DNA from: Gammaproteobacteria bacterium
GTDB taxonomy: Bacteria; Pseudomonadota; Gammaproteobacteria; Arenicellales; CAJQKF01
Length of the DNA: 41,864 nucleotides
Assembly (NCBI GenBank): GCA_030429125.1
Contig: JAUIDF010000002.1
Span: forward strand, 1-41,864
Direction: 5' to 3'
The notes under the pieces are model-generated. The model saw only the letters and a list, made by a program, of their open reading frames with translations. It did no database searches and was not told the DNA's origin. The position numbers and the translations under genes are program-made. Positions within the stretch are counted from its first letter, which is position 1; each line of letters begins with the position of its first letter. Positions 1 to 9,734 of this stretch are shown piece by piece.

Positions 1-48
1 GGGTCAACGCCCCGCCACCTCCCGATTTCCTCCTCCTAAGTGATCTTC

Positions 49-77
49 GCGCCGATTCTCCATCGGCGCTTTTTTTT
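49..77 (+). terminator. Rho-independent terminator
   Basis: Perfect 8-bp stem GCGCCGAT / ATCGGCGC (49-56 / 62-69), 5-nt loop, then T8 tract (70-77); belongs to a gene left of the window. Confidence 0.85.
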
Positions 78-173
78 GCCCGCGCGCCACTCCCGCCATG
101 CGGCACGGAACAATGCCCGGGCGATATCGCCAGCGGCTACAATCCGGTGTCCACACTTCCGGGGTCAACCGAC

Positions 174-1493
174 ATGACATCGCTCGAACTTACCCACTGG
201 TGGCAGCCGTTCACCAACGTGCGCGCCTTTCGCAACAACCCGCGCCTGATTGCACGCGCCGAGGGGTGTTTCCTGTACACCGAGGATGGCCGGGACATAC
301 TCGACGTCACCGCCGGCCTGTGGTGCGTGGCGCTCGGCCATGGCCGCCAGGAAGTGGCCGACGCCGTGCGCGAGCAGTTGATGACCCTCGACTACGCGCC
401 GCCCTTCCAGTTCGGCAACCCGGTGACGTTCCGCTTCGCGAGCAAACTCATCGAGCACGCGCCGCAAGGGCTCGAGCGCGTCTTCTTCACCAACTCGGGC
501 TCGGAGTCGGTGGATACCGCGATCAAGATCGCGGTGAAGTACCAGGTCGCACGCGGCAAGGCCGACAAGACGCGGCTGGTGTCGCGCCAGCGCGCCTACC
601 ACGGCATCAACGTCGGCGGCACGTCGCTGCAGGGCCTGCCCAACAATCGCGTCGGATTTCCCATCCTGCACGAGGTGGACTTCCTCGACGACACGCTGGA
701 CATGGAACAGTCCGCCTTCTCGCGCGGCCTGCCCGAACGGGGCGCGGAAAAGGCCGAGCAGCTCGCCGCCATCATCGAGCAGCGCGACGCCGACACCGTG
801 TGCGCGGTGATCGTCGAACCGGTGGTGGGCGCCGGCGGCATGGTGCCGCCGCCGGTGGGCTACCTGCAGCGCATCCGCGAGATCTGCGACGAGCACGACA
901 TCCTGCTCATCTTCGACGAGGTGGTCACCGGCTTCGGGCGCACCGGCGCCTGCTTCGCCAGTCAGCGCTTCGGCGTCACACCGGACCTGATGACCACCGC
1001 CAAGGCCATCAACGGCGGTACCGTGCCCATGGGCGGGGTGTTCGTGAAGCCGCACATCCAGGACACCATCTTCGAGGCGGCGCCGACCACCGGACCGGAG
1101 TTGTTTCACGGCAATACCTACGCCGGGAGCCCGGTGGCGGCGGCCGCCGGACTCGCTGCCTTCGAGATCTACGAGCGCGAGGGACTGCTGACCCGCGCCG
1201 CGGGCCCGATCGGCCAGTACTGGGAGGACGCACTGCACTCGCTGCGCGACATCGAGTCCATCATCGATATCCGCAACTTCGGCCTGCTGGGCGCGGTCAC
1301 TTTCAAGGGCGACCCGTCGCGGTTTCCGGCGGGTGCGGGGGTCGCGGTTCACAACCGCTGCTTCGAGAACGGCCTCTTGGCGCGCGGCGTCGGCGACGGC
1401 ATGGTGATGTCGCCGCCGCTGACCATCAGCGAGGCACAGATCGACCTCTTCGTCGAGCGCTACCGCCGCTCCATCGCCGACGTCATGGGCTGA
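174..1493 (+). CDS. Class III (omega-amino acid:pyruvate type) aminotransferase
   Basis: Fold-type I class III aminotransferase motifs (FTNSGSESVDTAIKIA, LLIFDEVVTGFGRTG, GNTYAGSPVAAAAGLA). ORF opens at 147; ATG at 174 (MTSLELTHWWQPF) looks like the natural start. Confidence 0.9.
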   Translation: MTSLELTHWWQPFTNVRAFRNNPRLIARAEGCFLYTEDGRDILDVTAGLWCVALGHGRQEVADAVREQLMTLDYAPPFQFGNPVTFRFASKLIEHAPQGLERVFFTNSGSESVDTAIKIAVKYQVARGKADKTRLVSRQRAYHGINVGGTSLQGLPNNRVGFPILHEVDFLDDTLDMEQSAFSRGLPERGAEKAEQLAAIIEQRDADTVCAVIVEPVVGAGGMVPPPVGYLQRIREICDEHDILLIFDEVVTGFGRTGACFASQRFGVTPDLMTTAKAINGGTVPMGGVFVKPHIQDTIFEAAPTTGPELFHGNTYAGSPVAAAAGLAAFEIYEREGLLTRAAGPIGQYWEDALHSLRDIESIIDIRNFGLLGAVTFKGDPSRFPAGAGVAVHNRCFENGLLARGVGDGMVMSPPLTISEAQIDLFVERYRRSIADVMG

Positions 1494-1509
1494 GCGCGGA
1501 ACCGGCGCC

Positions 1510-2448
1510 GTGACACTGCTGGTCGATACCGGGCGGCCCGGGTGGATGAGCAATGCCAATGTCGCCGAACGGCTCGCGGCGATGTTGCCCGGCATCGACA
1601 TCCGGGTCGCCGAATCGCCGGGCGAGCCGGCGGACATTCGCATGATCGTCCTGGCGCAGGCGCGCCCTGGCCAGTTCGGCGACTTCCCCAACCTCGAGCT
1701 GGTGCAGAAGCTCGGGGCGGGCGTGGACGGCATCGTGGCCGAGCCGTCGCTCGCCGCCGGCGTGCGGATCGCGCGACTCAAGGACGAGGCGCCGGCCCGC
1801 GAGATCACGGAGTACTGCCTCGCCTACGTGTTCGCCGAGCTGCGCGGGCTGTGGCGCTACCATCATCACCAGCGCCTCGCGCAGTGGTCGCCGACCACGC
1901 CGCGCAGCAGTACCAACGTGCGAATCGGCGTGCTCGGACTCGGCCACATCGGCGGCCGCGTCGCGCGCACGTTCAGCGCGCTCGGCTTCGCCGTCGACGG
2001 TTACAGCCGAAGCGGCCGCCACGTCGACGGCGTGCGCAGCCTCTCGGGTGAGGACGGCCTGAACCAGCTGCTGGGCGAATGCGACGTGGCGATCTGCGTG
2101 CTGCCGTCGACGCCGGCAACGCGCGGTTTGCTCGATGCCGCGCGCTTCGCCCGCATGAAAAAGGGCGCCCTGCTCGTCAACGCCGGCCGCGGCAACCTCC
2201 TGGTCGAAGCCGACCTGCCGGCCGCCCTCGACGCCGGGCGTCCCGGCAGCGCGGTCCTGGACGTGTTCGCCACCGAGCCCCTGCCACCGGACCACGCGTT
2301 CTGGCAACACCCGGCGATACGTATCACGCCCCACGTGTCCGGCTGGAACATCGGCGGCGACGGCCTCGCGACGGTGGCGGAAAACTACCGCCGGTTGACG
2401 GCCGGGCGGCCGGTCCTGCACGAGGTGGACCGGCAACTGGGCTACTAG
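1510..2448 (+). CDS. D-isomer specific 2-hydroxyacid dehydrogenase
   Basis: NAD-binding motif GVLGLGHIGGRVA, LPSTPATRGLLD, LVNAGRGNLLVEADL; closely follows the aminotransferase. Confidence 0.88.
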   Translation: MTLLVDTGRPGWMSNANVAERLAAMLPGIDIRVAESPGEPADIRMIVLAQARPGQFGDFPNLELVQKLGAGVDGIVAEPSLAAGVRIARLKDEAPAREITEYCLAYVFAELRGLWRYHHHQRLAQWSPTTPRSSTNVRIGVLGLGHIGGRVARTFSALGFAVDGYSRSGRHVDGVRSLSGEDGLNQLLGECDVAICVLPSTPATRGLLDAARFARMKKGALLVNAGRGNLLVEADLPAALDAGRPGSAVLDVFATEPLPPDHAFWQHPAIRITPHVSGWNIGGDGLATVAENYRRLTAGRPVLHEVDRQLGY

Positions 2449-2468
2449 GGCGTACCGGCCGGTACGCC
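2449..2468. repeat. Perfect 20-bp palindrome between convergent genes
   Basis: GGCGTACCGGCCGGTACGCC, directly after the TAG stop at 2446-2448; no T tract. Confidence 0.7.
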
Positions 2469-2492
2469 GTGCGCGAGTCTTGTCGACGAGCC

Positions 2493-2999
2493 CTAGGCGC
2501 TGCGGTTGAGTTTCACCGCCGGCGACACGGCCATCGTCATCCAGCAACCCGCGTGCTCGCCCGTGTCGACTTTCTGCATGACCCAGACATAGGCCGAGGT
2601 CGAACCATCCGCCGCCCGCACCGTCACGTAGAACTCGACCACCGAATCGGCGGCGCGCGCGGCGAGTACCTCGTGACTTCGATGACCGACGAGACTGTCG
2701 TATCCCGGGCTGTTGAGCATGGCGGCGAAGCGGGACAGGGTGCCGGCAAATGCCTTGTTGGCGGGGTGTGCGAGCGCCCAGACCTGTCGAATGGGCGTGC
2801 CCGGCGACGACGGATCGAGCGCCTTGAGCGCGTCGAGCTGGATGCCGACCACCTCGCGGGCGGACAAGTCCGGACTTGCCTTCACCACGTCACCGGCGAG
2901 GGCGGACGCGCCGGCCAGCAGCGTGACGATGAAGGCGATGGCGATGGCGGCACGGGTTCGGCAGCCTTCGCGCACGATGGATGTGGATACGCGGATCAT
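2493..2999 (-). CDS. Exported DUF4864-like hypothetical protein
   Basis: Internal ATG (2999) gives MIRVSTSIVREGCRTRAAIAIAFIVTLLAGASALAGD, a signal peptide; the rest resembles DUF4864 (QLDALKAL... ANKAFAGTLSRFAAMLNSPGY). Confidence 0.65.
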   Translation of the reverse strand: MIRVSTSIVREGCRTRAAIAIAFIVTLLAGASALAGDVVKASPDLSAREVVGIQLDALKALDPSSPGTPIRQVWALAHPANKAFAGTLSRFAAMLNSPGYDSLVGHRSHEVLAARAADSVVEFYVTVRAADGSTSAYVWVMQKVDTGEHAGCWMTMAVSPAVKLNRSA

Positions 3000-3138
3000 G
3001 TGAAGTACCTCCGCAGGCGTTCTCGTTCGGGGGAAACCCGCCGGCGGCGGATCCTTCGTCACGCCGGTTCGGTCATCGATGATTGCGCCACGCCCGTGAA
3101 GGCGACGTGAAACCGCGCCGGCACCGCTCCACCGCGCA

Positions 3139-4653
3139 TCATCGCCGGCGCCGGTCCGCCCCCGTCCTCTCGTAGTACGCCCGCTTGTTCTCGTACATGC
3201 GGATATCCGCCTGTCGTACGAGTTCCTCGACCGAGGCGCCCGCATTGCCGGTCGCCGCGCCCATGGCGAAACTCAGGGCGGGCCCGCTGTAGAACTTGTT
3301 GTTCACGGCGACGAGGTGATCGACACGCTCCATCAACCGCTCGACGGCGGTCTCGTCGGTGGCGGGCAGCAGCAGGACGAATTCGTCACCGCCGATTCGC
3401 GCCACGCAGACATCGCCCTCCGCCGTCTTCGAGAGCACTTCGCCGGCGCGCCGGATCAGGGCATCGCCGGCGGCGTGTCCATGTTCGTCGTTGGCACTCT
3501 TGAGATTGTTCAAATCGATCGCGAGCACCGATACCGGCCACGGTCCGCGCTTGGCAAGCCGCTTGATCTCCTCGTTGAAGAATGTCCGGTTTCGCAACTT
3601 CGACACCGGATCGTGCGTGCCGAGATACTCGAGGTATGCCTCGGCCTTCTTGCGCGCGGTGATGTCCATGAGCGAAACGAGGACGAGCCGCCAGTCGGAT
3701 TCGAACCCGGGCAGAACGGAGAACTGCATGTAGACGTTCAGCTTGTCGCCGCTCAGCGTGTAGTTCACGTTCTCGCGCTGGTGCGACAGCTCGCCGTCGA
3801 ACAGCTTGATGAGCTGCTCGCCGAAATGCCGTCGCATCTCGTCGCGGAAGATGCGATCGACATTGTCAACCAGTGACCTCTTGTCGGCTGCACCGAACAT
3901 GGCCAGGGTCTGGTCGTTGACATCGACCACCCGGATCCGTTCCATGCATCGGTCCACGAACTCCGGATGGACGTCGATGAAGGTGCGAAAGTCGATTACC
4001 CCCGACGCGGCAACCTCGTCGAGAAGCGCCTTTATGCCGCTGAAATCCTCGACCCACAACGACACCGGCGAATGATCGAACAGGCCGCGCGCATATCGTT
4101 CGGCCTGCGCCTGGGCACGCTGCGCCTCGGAGCGCTCGGTCATGTCCTCGATGGATACCAGCACCCGGCTCCACGTCTCCTCGCTGCCGCTGAGCACCGT
4201 GCCGTGCAGGAGGATGTCGAGTCGCCGTCCCGATGTCGAGTAGTTCACCGTCTCGCTGTGGAATCGGCCGTCGCCCTGCCACAGCTGCACCAGCTCCTCG
4301 ACGTGCTGGTCGAACATGTCGTCGCGAAATATGCTGGAGAGATTCGAAACCAGCTGTTCGAGAGACGTCGCCTCGTACAGTTCCAGCGTGCGGCGATTGA
4401 CAGCCAGCACCTTGATGAGCGACGAACACTGTTCGACCCGCTCGGGCGCCTCCCGGAGGAAGGCGCGAAAATCAGAGACGCCGTTCCTGCGCCATCGATC
4501 GAATTGCGCCCGAAGGGCGCTGTAGTCTTCCAACCATAACGAAACCGGCGCCAGGTCGAACAGTTCGGCGAACTCTTCCTGGCTAACCGATCCAACCGGA
4601 ATACCCGCCATCGGTTCAATCCCCCGGAATGCATTGTCGTAGCCCGTCGTCAT
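3139..4653 (-). CDS. Tandem PAS-domain diguanylate cyclase (GGDEF)
   Basis: C-terminal RIGGDEFVLLLP and LAIDLNNLKSANDEHGHAAGDALIRR; two homologous N-terminal repeats (PVSLWLEDYSALRAQFD / PVSLWVEDFSGIKALLD). Confidence 0.9.
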   Translation of the reverse strand: MTTGYDNAFRGIEPMAGIPVGSVSQEEFAELFDLAPVSLWLEDYSALRAQFDRWRRNGVSDFRAFLREAPERVEQCSSLIKVLAVNRRTLELYEATSLEQLVSNLSSIFRDDMFDQHVEELVQLWQGDGRFHSETVNYSTSGRRLDILLHGTVLSGSEETWSRVLVSIEDMTERSEAQRAQAQAERYARGLFDHSPVSLWVEDFSGIKALLDEVAASGVIDFRTFIDVHPEFVDRCMERIRVVDVNDQTLAMFGAADKRSLVDNVDRIFRDEMRRHFGEQLIKLFDGELSHQRENVNYTLSGDKLNVYMQFSVLPGFESDWRLVLVSLMDITARKKAEAYLEYLGTHDPVSKLRNRTFFNEEIKRLAKRGPWPVSVLAIDLNNLKSANDEHGHAAGDALIRRAGEVLSKTAEGDVCVARIGGDEFVLLLPATDETAVERLMERVDHLVAVNNKFYSGPALSFAMGAATGNAGASVEELVRQADIRMYENKRAYYERTGADRRRR

Positions 4654-4945
4654 TGACGATAGGTCGACGAGGGGCCGACGTCAACGAGGATTGCACGACG
4701 CGCGAAACTTTCTCGATACTTCATTCGCGAGCACCTCCTCCTCGCATTATCCTCCGATCGGGGCGCCGGGAGAACGGGGTCGCTCGGCGCGCCCGCTGAG
4801 CGTGCGGCAATCCCTGCATCGGCCGCTTCAGACCATCGACGTCGCCGGACGCTCGCGGCAACCGTCGCCGGCGGCAACTCCACGGGTCGCGTCCCTGGCA
4901 CCCTGTCCAGGTGCGGTTAGCCACCGCGCGCGGGGCACGGGCGGT

Positions 4946-5662
4946 TCATTCGAGCCCATGACATCGCAGCAACGCGGCAAAATGTCCCTCGGCGAGCGTC
5001 ACGTGCACTTCCTCGATCTGGCGCCGGGTCTCGAGAAGCACCGCGTCATCGATCAGCTTCAAGGGCAGCCCGGTGCTCTGGGCAAGAACCTGTTGACGGC
5101 AGGCACGCTCAAGGTAGTAGAGATCGTCGAAGGCGACGGCGACGCTCGGTGCGCCGACGGTGATGCCGTGATTGTCGAGGAAGAAGATGTCCGCATCGGG
5201 ATGGTTCCGTTGCGCCTGCGCGATGCGTGCGCCTTCGGCATCGTCCAGGGCGATGCCGCCGAATCCGTGGTGCGCCATGCGGCCGTGAAACCGCGCCGCG
5301 CTCTGGTGCGCCATCTCGAGCCGCCCTCCCTCGAGCATGGTCAACGCGGTGGCGTAGGGCATGTGGGTGTGCAGCAGGACCTGGTGGCGCGGGTTGGCGC
5401 GGTGGCCGGCGACGTGGATGAAGCGCGCGGTCGCCTCCACTTCACCCTCTCCCTCGACGACACGCCCGTCACCGTCCATCAGCAGCAGGTGCCGGGGCCG
5501 CATTTCAGACCAGTGAACGCCGAACGGATTGATGAGATAGCGTTCGGCGTCGCCCGGCACGACCGCCGAAAAATGGTTGCAGATGCCTTCGGAGAATCCG
5601 AACCGGTCGGCCAGGACGAAGGCGGCCGCCAGGTCGCGCCTCAGTCTGTTCACGTCAGTCAT
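4946..5662 (-). CDS. Class II aldolase/adducin family protein
   Basis: Motifs ICNHFSAVVPG, LINPFGVHWSEM, HTHMPYATALT, FLDNHGITVGAPSV. Confidence 0.88.
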   Translation of the reverse strand: MTDVNRLRRDLAAAFVLADRFGFSEGICNHFSAVVPGDAERYLINPFGVHWSEMRPRHLLLMDGDGRVVEGEGEVEATARFIHVAGHRANPRHQVLLHTHMPYATALTMLEGGRLEMAHQSAARFHGRMAHHGFGGIALDDAEGARIAQAQRNHPDADIFFLDNHGITVGAPSVAVAFDDLYYLERACRQQVLAQSTGLPLKLIDDAVLLETRRQIEEVHVTLAEGHFAALLRCHGLE

Positions 5663-5674
5663 TACACCTCCTCG

Positions 5675-6664
5675 TTACGCCATTGCGACGACGACGCGGC
5701 GCTGCCCCCGGTAAGGTTTGCGCCCGTGCATCGTCAGGATATTGTCGATCACCATGACATCACCCGGCTGCCACGGAAACACGATCTCGAGCGACCGGTT
5801 CACGGCGCGAATCGTTTCCAGGTCGCCGACGTCGATTTCACCTCCGTCGGCATACGTCACGTGATTGCCCAGCGTCTCCTCCCCCGCCGTTGCCGGGTCG
5901 AAACGCGGGTCGCCGTGCGCGCCGAACGACGTCTTCACGCTCGCCAGCGCGCGATGCCACTGGTCGGCCTGGTTCCACCAGCACGTCTCGCCGGTCAGCG
6001 GGTGCGAGACGACGGCCCGATGCGGCGCGCGCGTGCGAAGGCCGAAACCGGTCCATTCGAAAGACATGCCCGAGCGGTCGAGACAGGCCTCCACGGCATC
6101 GCGGTCCGGGGTCTCGAAGGTCTCCTGCCAGCTCTTTCCGATACCCGGTTCGCCGTCGGCATCCCAAAGATGCTGCAGGTAGGCGATGCCGCGCGACTCG
6201 AACGCATCGCGGATACGCGCGGGCAGTGCCCGGTAGATTTCCCGGCCGTCAGCGAGGTGGGTCTCGCCGCCTGATGCCGCTGCCACCAGGCAGCCGAAGA
6301 AGACGATGGCCGGCGACCAGGCGGCATAGGACAGCTCGTTGTGCAACAGGACTTCCAGCGAAGCCTCGTACTCGGTCGAGGTGTACACCTTGTCGGCGAG
6401 TCCCCTGCGCGGTGAATCCCCGCCCGCATAGGGCTTCAGTTCGGGTTCGATCGCCTGGCACACCGCGCGGAACTCGTCGGGCGTGGTGATGGCGAAGCCG
6501 CGAATCAGCACCGCGCCCGCGCGACTGGCGGTCTCGCGTAGTGCCGCCGCGTGCTGCGTCGCCCACGTCACCGCGTCCGCCGCCGAGCGTGCCGCCGGAA
6601 CCCGCGGCACCAGCGGAAGGGAACGGTCGCCCCGCAACGGTTCGGCATGGAAGGAATGGGTCAA
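5675..6664 (-). CDS. TauD/TfdA-family (SyrP-like) Fe(II)/2-oxoglutarate-type oxygenase
   Basis: HxE metal motif in LLHNELSYAAWSPAIVFFGC, distal DNILTMHGRKPYRGQRRVVVAM; 12 nt from the aldolase start. Confidence 0.85.
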   Translation of the reverse strand: MTHSFHAEPLRGDRSLPLVPRVPAARSAADAVTWATQHAAALRETASRAGAVLIRGFAITTPDEFRAVCQAIEPELKPYAGGDSPRRGLADKVYTSTEYEASLEVLLHNELSYAAWSPAIVFFGCLVAAASGGETHLADGREIYRALPARIRDAFESRGIAYLQHLWDADGEPGIGKSWQETFETPDRDAVEACLDRSGMSFEWTGFGLRTRAPHRAVVSHPLTGETCWWNQADQWHRALASVKTSFGAHGDPRFDPATAGEETLGNHVTYADGGEIDVGDLETIRAVNRSLEIVFPWQPGDVMVIDNILTMHGRKPYRGQRRVVVAMA

Positions 6665-7279
6665 GATCGATACCGGGTCAGGGCGTTGTTTCGCGTCTCA
6701 CTTCGAATCGCGCGGCAGTCGCGGCCCCGGCGACGTGCTGTACATGGCCCGTAGGGCACCGACCAGCGATGCCGTGGTCCATTGCCACGTCGGTTCGGCA
6801 ATGTCGCGCTTCACCTCGCAGAACGCGCTCATCCGGTAAGACCGGTCGCGACCGTCAGGCGTCACGGTAGCGGACTGACCCTGGTATCGGGACAAACGAA
6901 CACCGACTGCATTACGGTAAAGGGTTCCAGCACGCAGGCGTCGGGACTCGCGGAGAACGAACTCGCGAGAAGGGCTGAAACGAGCAGAACGTTGTTTGCC
7001 GGTCTCGTCATGTTGGCCTCTCTTCGCGTACTTTCCGAGGACGTCGCCAATTCACGACAACCAGTATATCCCGCCCGGCACCGCGCGGCATGCCCACGGT
7101 CATCGCCTGACTCGCGTTCGAGGCGGTCTCGCGTCGGGCATGCAATAATTCAAGCGAACGGCCAGTTACCGTGCCGCGCGACGGCGACCGACCCGCTGGT
7201 GCGGGACAAAGAAGTCAGCCCCGGGCACGAGAGTATCGTTGGCGGTCAACCAGCGGCCAGATACCGGGAGGCACACCCC

Positions 7280-7678
7280 ATGAAACCAATCACCGGCGGC
7301 TGCCTGTGCGGCGCCGTCAGGATCGAGACGACCGGCCTGCCTGACCGGGTCGGCATCTGCCACTGCCTCGACTGCCGAAAGCATCACGGCGCCCTGTTCT
7401 ATGCCGCGGCGATCTTTGCGGCGGACGCGGTCGCTATCGAAGGCGACGCGCACGAGTACGAGGGGCGATTCTTCTGCCCGCGATGCGGGTCATCGGTTTA
7501 CAACCGCACCGACGACGAGATCGAGGTGCACCTGGGATCCCTCGACGCCCCCGACCAACTGACGCCGACCTACGAGTTGTGGACCAGCCGGCGCGAGACG
7601 TGGCTGCCGCCGTTCCCGGTGTCGAAACGCTACCACCGCGACCGCGAACCCTCAGAACCGCATGAAGGCCCGGTATAG
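7280..7678 (+). CDS. GFA (glutathione-dependent formaldehyde-activating enzyme-like) family protein
   Basis: Zinc cysteine pattern GGCLCGAVR ... CHCLDCRKHHGA ... FCPRCGSSVY; ATG at 7280 inside a longer ORF. Confidence 0.88.
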   Translation: MKPITGGCLCGAVRIETTGLPDRVGICHCLDCRKHHGALFYAAAIFAADAVAIEGDAHEYEGRFFCPRCGSSVYNRTDDEIEVHLGSLDAPDQLTPTYELWTSRRETWLPPFPVSKRYHRDREPSEPHEGPV

Positions 7679-7727
7679 ACAGCGGCGCCATGTCCGCGGG
7701 CAATGACGCGAGTCCGCGCCCGGCGGG

Positions 7728-8522
7728 CTAGCGCGCGGTCCAGCCCCCGTCGACCGGTATGCACGCACCGCGAACTTCCCGGGCGGCGTCGCTGCAGAGG
7801 AACATGGCCAGGGCCGACACCTGTTCGGGGCGTACGAACTCGCCCGACGGCTGGTTCGCGCCCACCAGCCGGGCGGCAGCATCCTCCACGTCGATCGATT
7901 CGCGTCGTGCCAGCGCGTCGATCTGCTCGTCCAGGATCGGCGTGCGTACCATGCCGGGGCATATCGCGTTGCAGGTAATCGGCAGGTCGGCATTCTCCAG
8001 GGCGGCCGCCTTCGTCAGCCCGACCAGTCCGTGCTTGGAGGCGATATACGGGCCCTTGGTGGGAGAGGCGACGAGTCCATGTGTCGACGCGATGTTGATG
8101 ATCCTTCCCCACCGCGCCGCGCGCATGCCGGGAATCGCCGCGCGCATGGTGTGAAACGCCGCCGTCAGATTGATGGCGATCATTCGATTCCACGTGTCGA
8201 CGGCGAACGCCTCGAGGCGCCCGGTGTGCTGGATTCCTGCATTGTTGACGAGAATATCGACCTGGCCAAGCGTCGCGCCGGCGAACGTCATCAGCTCGTC
8301 GATCTCGTCGACATGCTCGAGGTTTGCACCGTGCCGGTACACCTTCACGCCATGTTCGGCGGCGAGCGACTCGCGGATGTCCTCGATGACGCCGGGATCA
8401 CCGAGTCCGTGCAGCAGGACATTGGCGCCCCGCTCGGCAAGCCCGCGCGCGATGCAAAGACCGATACCCTGGGTGGAACCCGTGACCAGGGCGCCCTTTC
8501 CTTCCAGTTCACGCGATGCCAT
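7728..8522 (-). CDS. SDR family, 3-hydroxybutyrate dehydrogenase-like
   Basis: GSTQGIGLCIARGLAERGANV, NNAG, YIASKHGLVGLTK, ICPGMVRTPI..Q; C-terminal CIPVDGGWTAR. Confidence 0.88.
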   Translation of the reverse strand: MASRELEGKGALVTGSTQGIGLCIARGLAERGANVLLHGLGDPGVIEDIRESLAAEHGVKVYRHGANLEHVDEIDELMTFAGATLGQVDILVNNAGIQHTGRLEAFAVDTWNRMIAINLTAAFHTMRAAIPGMRAARWGRIINIASTHGLVASPTKGPYIASKHGLVGLTKAAALENADLPITCNAICPGMVRTPILDEQIDALARRESIDVEDAAARLVGANQPSGEFVRPEQVSALAMFLCSDAAREVRGACIPVDGGWTAR

Positions 8523-8527
8523 GACGA

Positions 8528-9172
8528 CTACTCGGCGACGCCGAGCTCGCGGCGTTCCTTTTCCAGGTCGGTGTCGGCGAACGCCGCAAGCGTGCCCGCC
8601 CTCGAACGAATGGATTCCAGCGTCGGATGATCCGCGGCAACGTAGATCGCGGGATCGCCCACCGGCAGGTAATCCAGCATCACGACGGTATCGATCACGG
8701 CCTGGTTGACCGGGTCGAAATCGAACGCCCGGTTGCTCCGGGCCTCGGACTCCAGCCAAGCCAGCGCGGTGCGGGCCTGCGCCTTGTTATGCTCAAGCCA
8801 GGACTGCTGGATCATCTGTGGCGGACGCATGACCCGCTCGTATCGGGAATGAACCGCTTTCTCGACGATTCCCATGGCGCAGCAACTGTACCTGACGACC
8901 TCGCGGCGGCGTATACCGGAGCGGGGAAACAGGCAACAATCCTCGCCGAGCCGCTCGCAAAGATAGTCGATGATCGCCGAGCTGTCGAAGATGACCTCGC
9001 CGTCCTCCAGCACGAGGCTCGGGATGCGGCCCAACGGATTGAACGCCCGGGCTCGCGGCAGATCGTCCCACGACGTAAATCGATTCCGCTGCACCTCGAT
9101 ACCGGACACAGACAATGCGACTGCCACGCGCCGGGTGAATGGCGAGCGATCCCTGCCGTTCAGAATCAGCAA
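8528..9172 (-). CDS. Glutathione S-transferase family protein
   Basis: Thioredoxin-fold N-terminus (SPFTRRVAVALSVSGIEVQ ... NPLGRIPSLVLEDGEVIFDSSAIIDYLCE). Confidence 0.85.
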   Translation of the reverse strand: MLILNGRDRSPFTRRVAVALSVSGIEVQRNRFTSWDDLPRARAFNPLGRIPSLVLEDGEVIFDSSAIIDYLCERLGEDCCLFPRSGIRRREVVRYSCCAMGIVEKAVHSRYERVMRPPQMIQQSWLEHNKAQARTALAWLESEARSNRAFDFDPVNQAVIDTVVMLDYLPVGDPAIYVAADHPTLESIRSRAGTLAAFADTDLEKERRELGVAE

Positions 9173-9176
9173 CCGA

Positions 9177-9722
9177 CTAGCTCCTGTCGACGGAATCGGG
9201 GGACACGCCAGCGGTTCCCGAGGCCGCGTCGGCCCCGCCCCTGTTGCACGCGGAATAGATGTCGACGCAGATGGATCGCGACACGGCGAGCACGGTCAGG
9301 ACGCCGAACACCGGGATCACTGTCACCGGCACGCTCTTCGGCAGCCCGCCAAGCTCGTGGTAGCTACCGCGAATCCGGTCGACGTACTCGAGACCGTAGA
9401 CCAGCATGTAGACACCCATTGCCAGTATCAGTACGTCCCAGGCCAGCATCAGAGCGAACTTGAACTGCCTCGGGATCTTCTCGTAGAACGCCTGCATCGC
9501 AATGTGTTCGCGATCATGCACGGCGAGCGCGAATGCCAGCAGTACGAACCAGATGTTCGCAAATACCGCCAGGGTGTCGCCCCAGAACGGCGGATTCAGA
9601 AACACGTACCTCATCACGACCGTATAGACGACAAATATTGTCATCAACGTGATCAAGACAACGCAAACGAAGCGAATGGACAGAACGAACCAACGATCGA
9701 ACATTTTCAACAGATCAAGCAT
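9177..9722 (-). CDS. TRAP transporter small permease (DctQ-type)
   Basis: Four hydrophobic segments, DctQ-like MRYVFLNPPFWGDTLAVFANIWFVLLAFALAVHDREHIAMQAF. Confidence 0.85.
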   Translation of the reverse strand: MLDLLKMFDRWFVLSIRFVCVVLITLMTIFVVYTVVMRYVFLNPPFWGDTLAVFANIWFVLLAFALAVHDREHIAMQAFYEKIPRQFKFALMLAWDVLILAMGVYMLVYGLEYVDRIRGSYHELGGLPKSVPVTVIPVFGVLTVLAVSRSICVDIYSACNRGGADAASGTAGVSPDSVDRS

Positions 9723-9734
9723 CGTCGTATCGCG

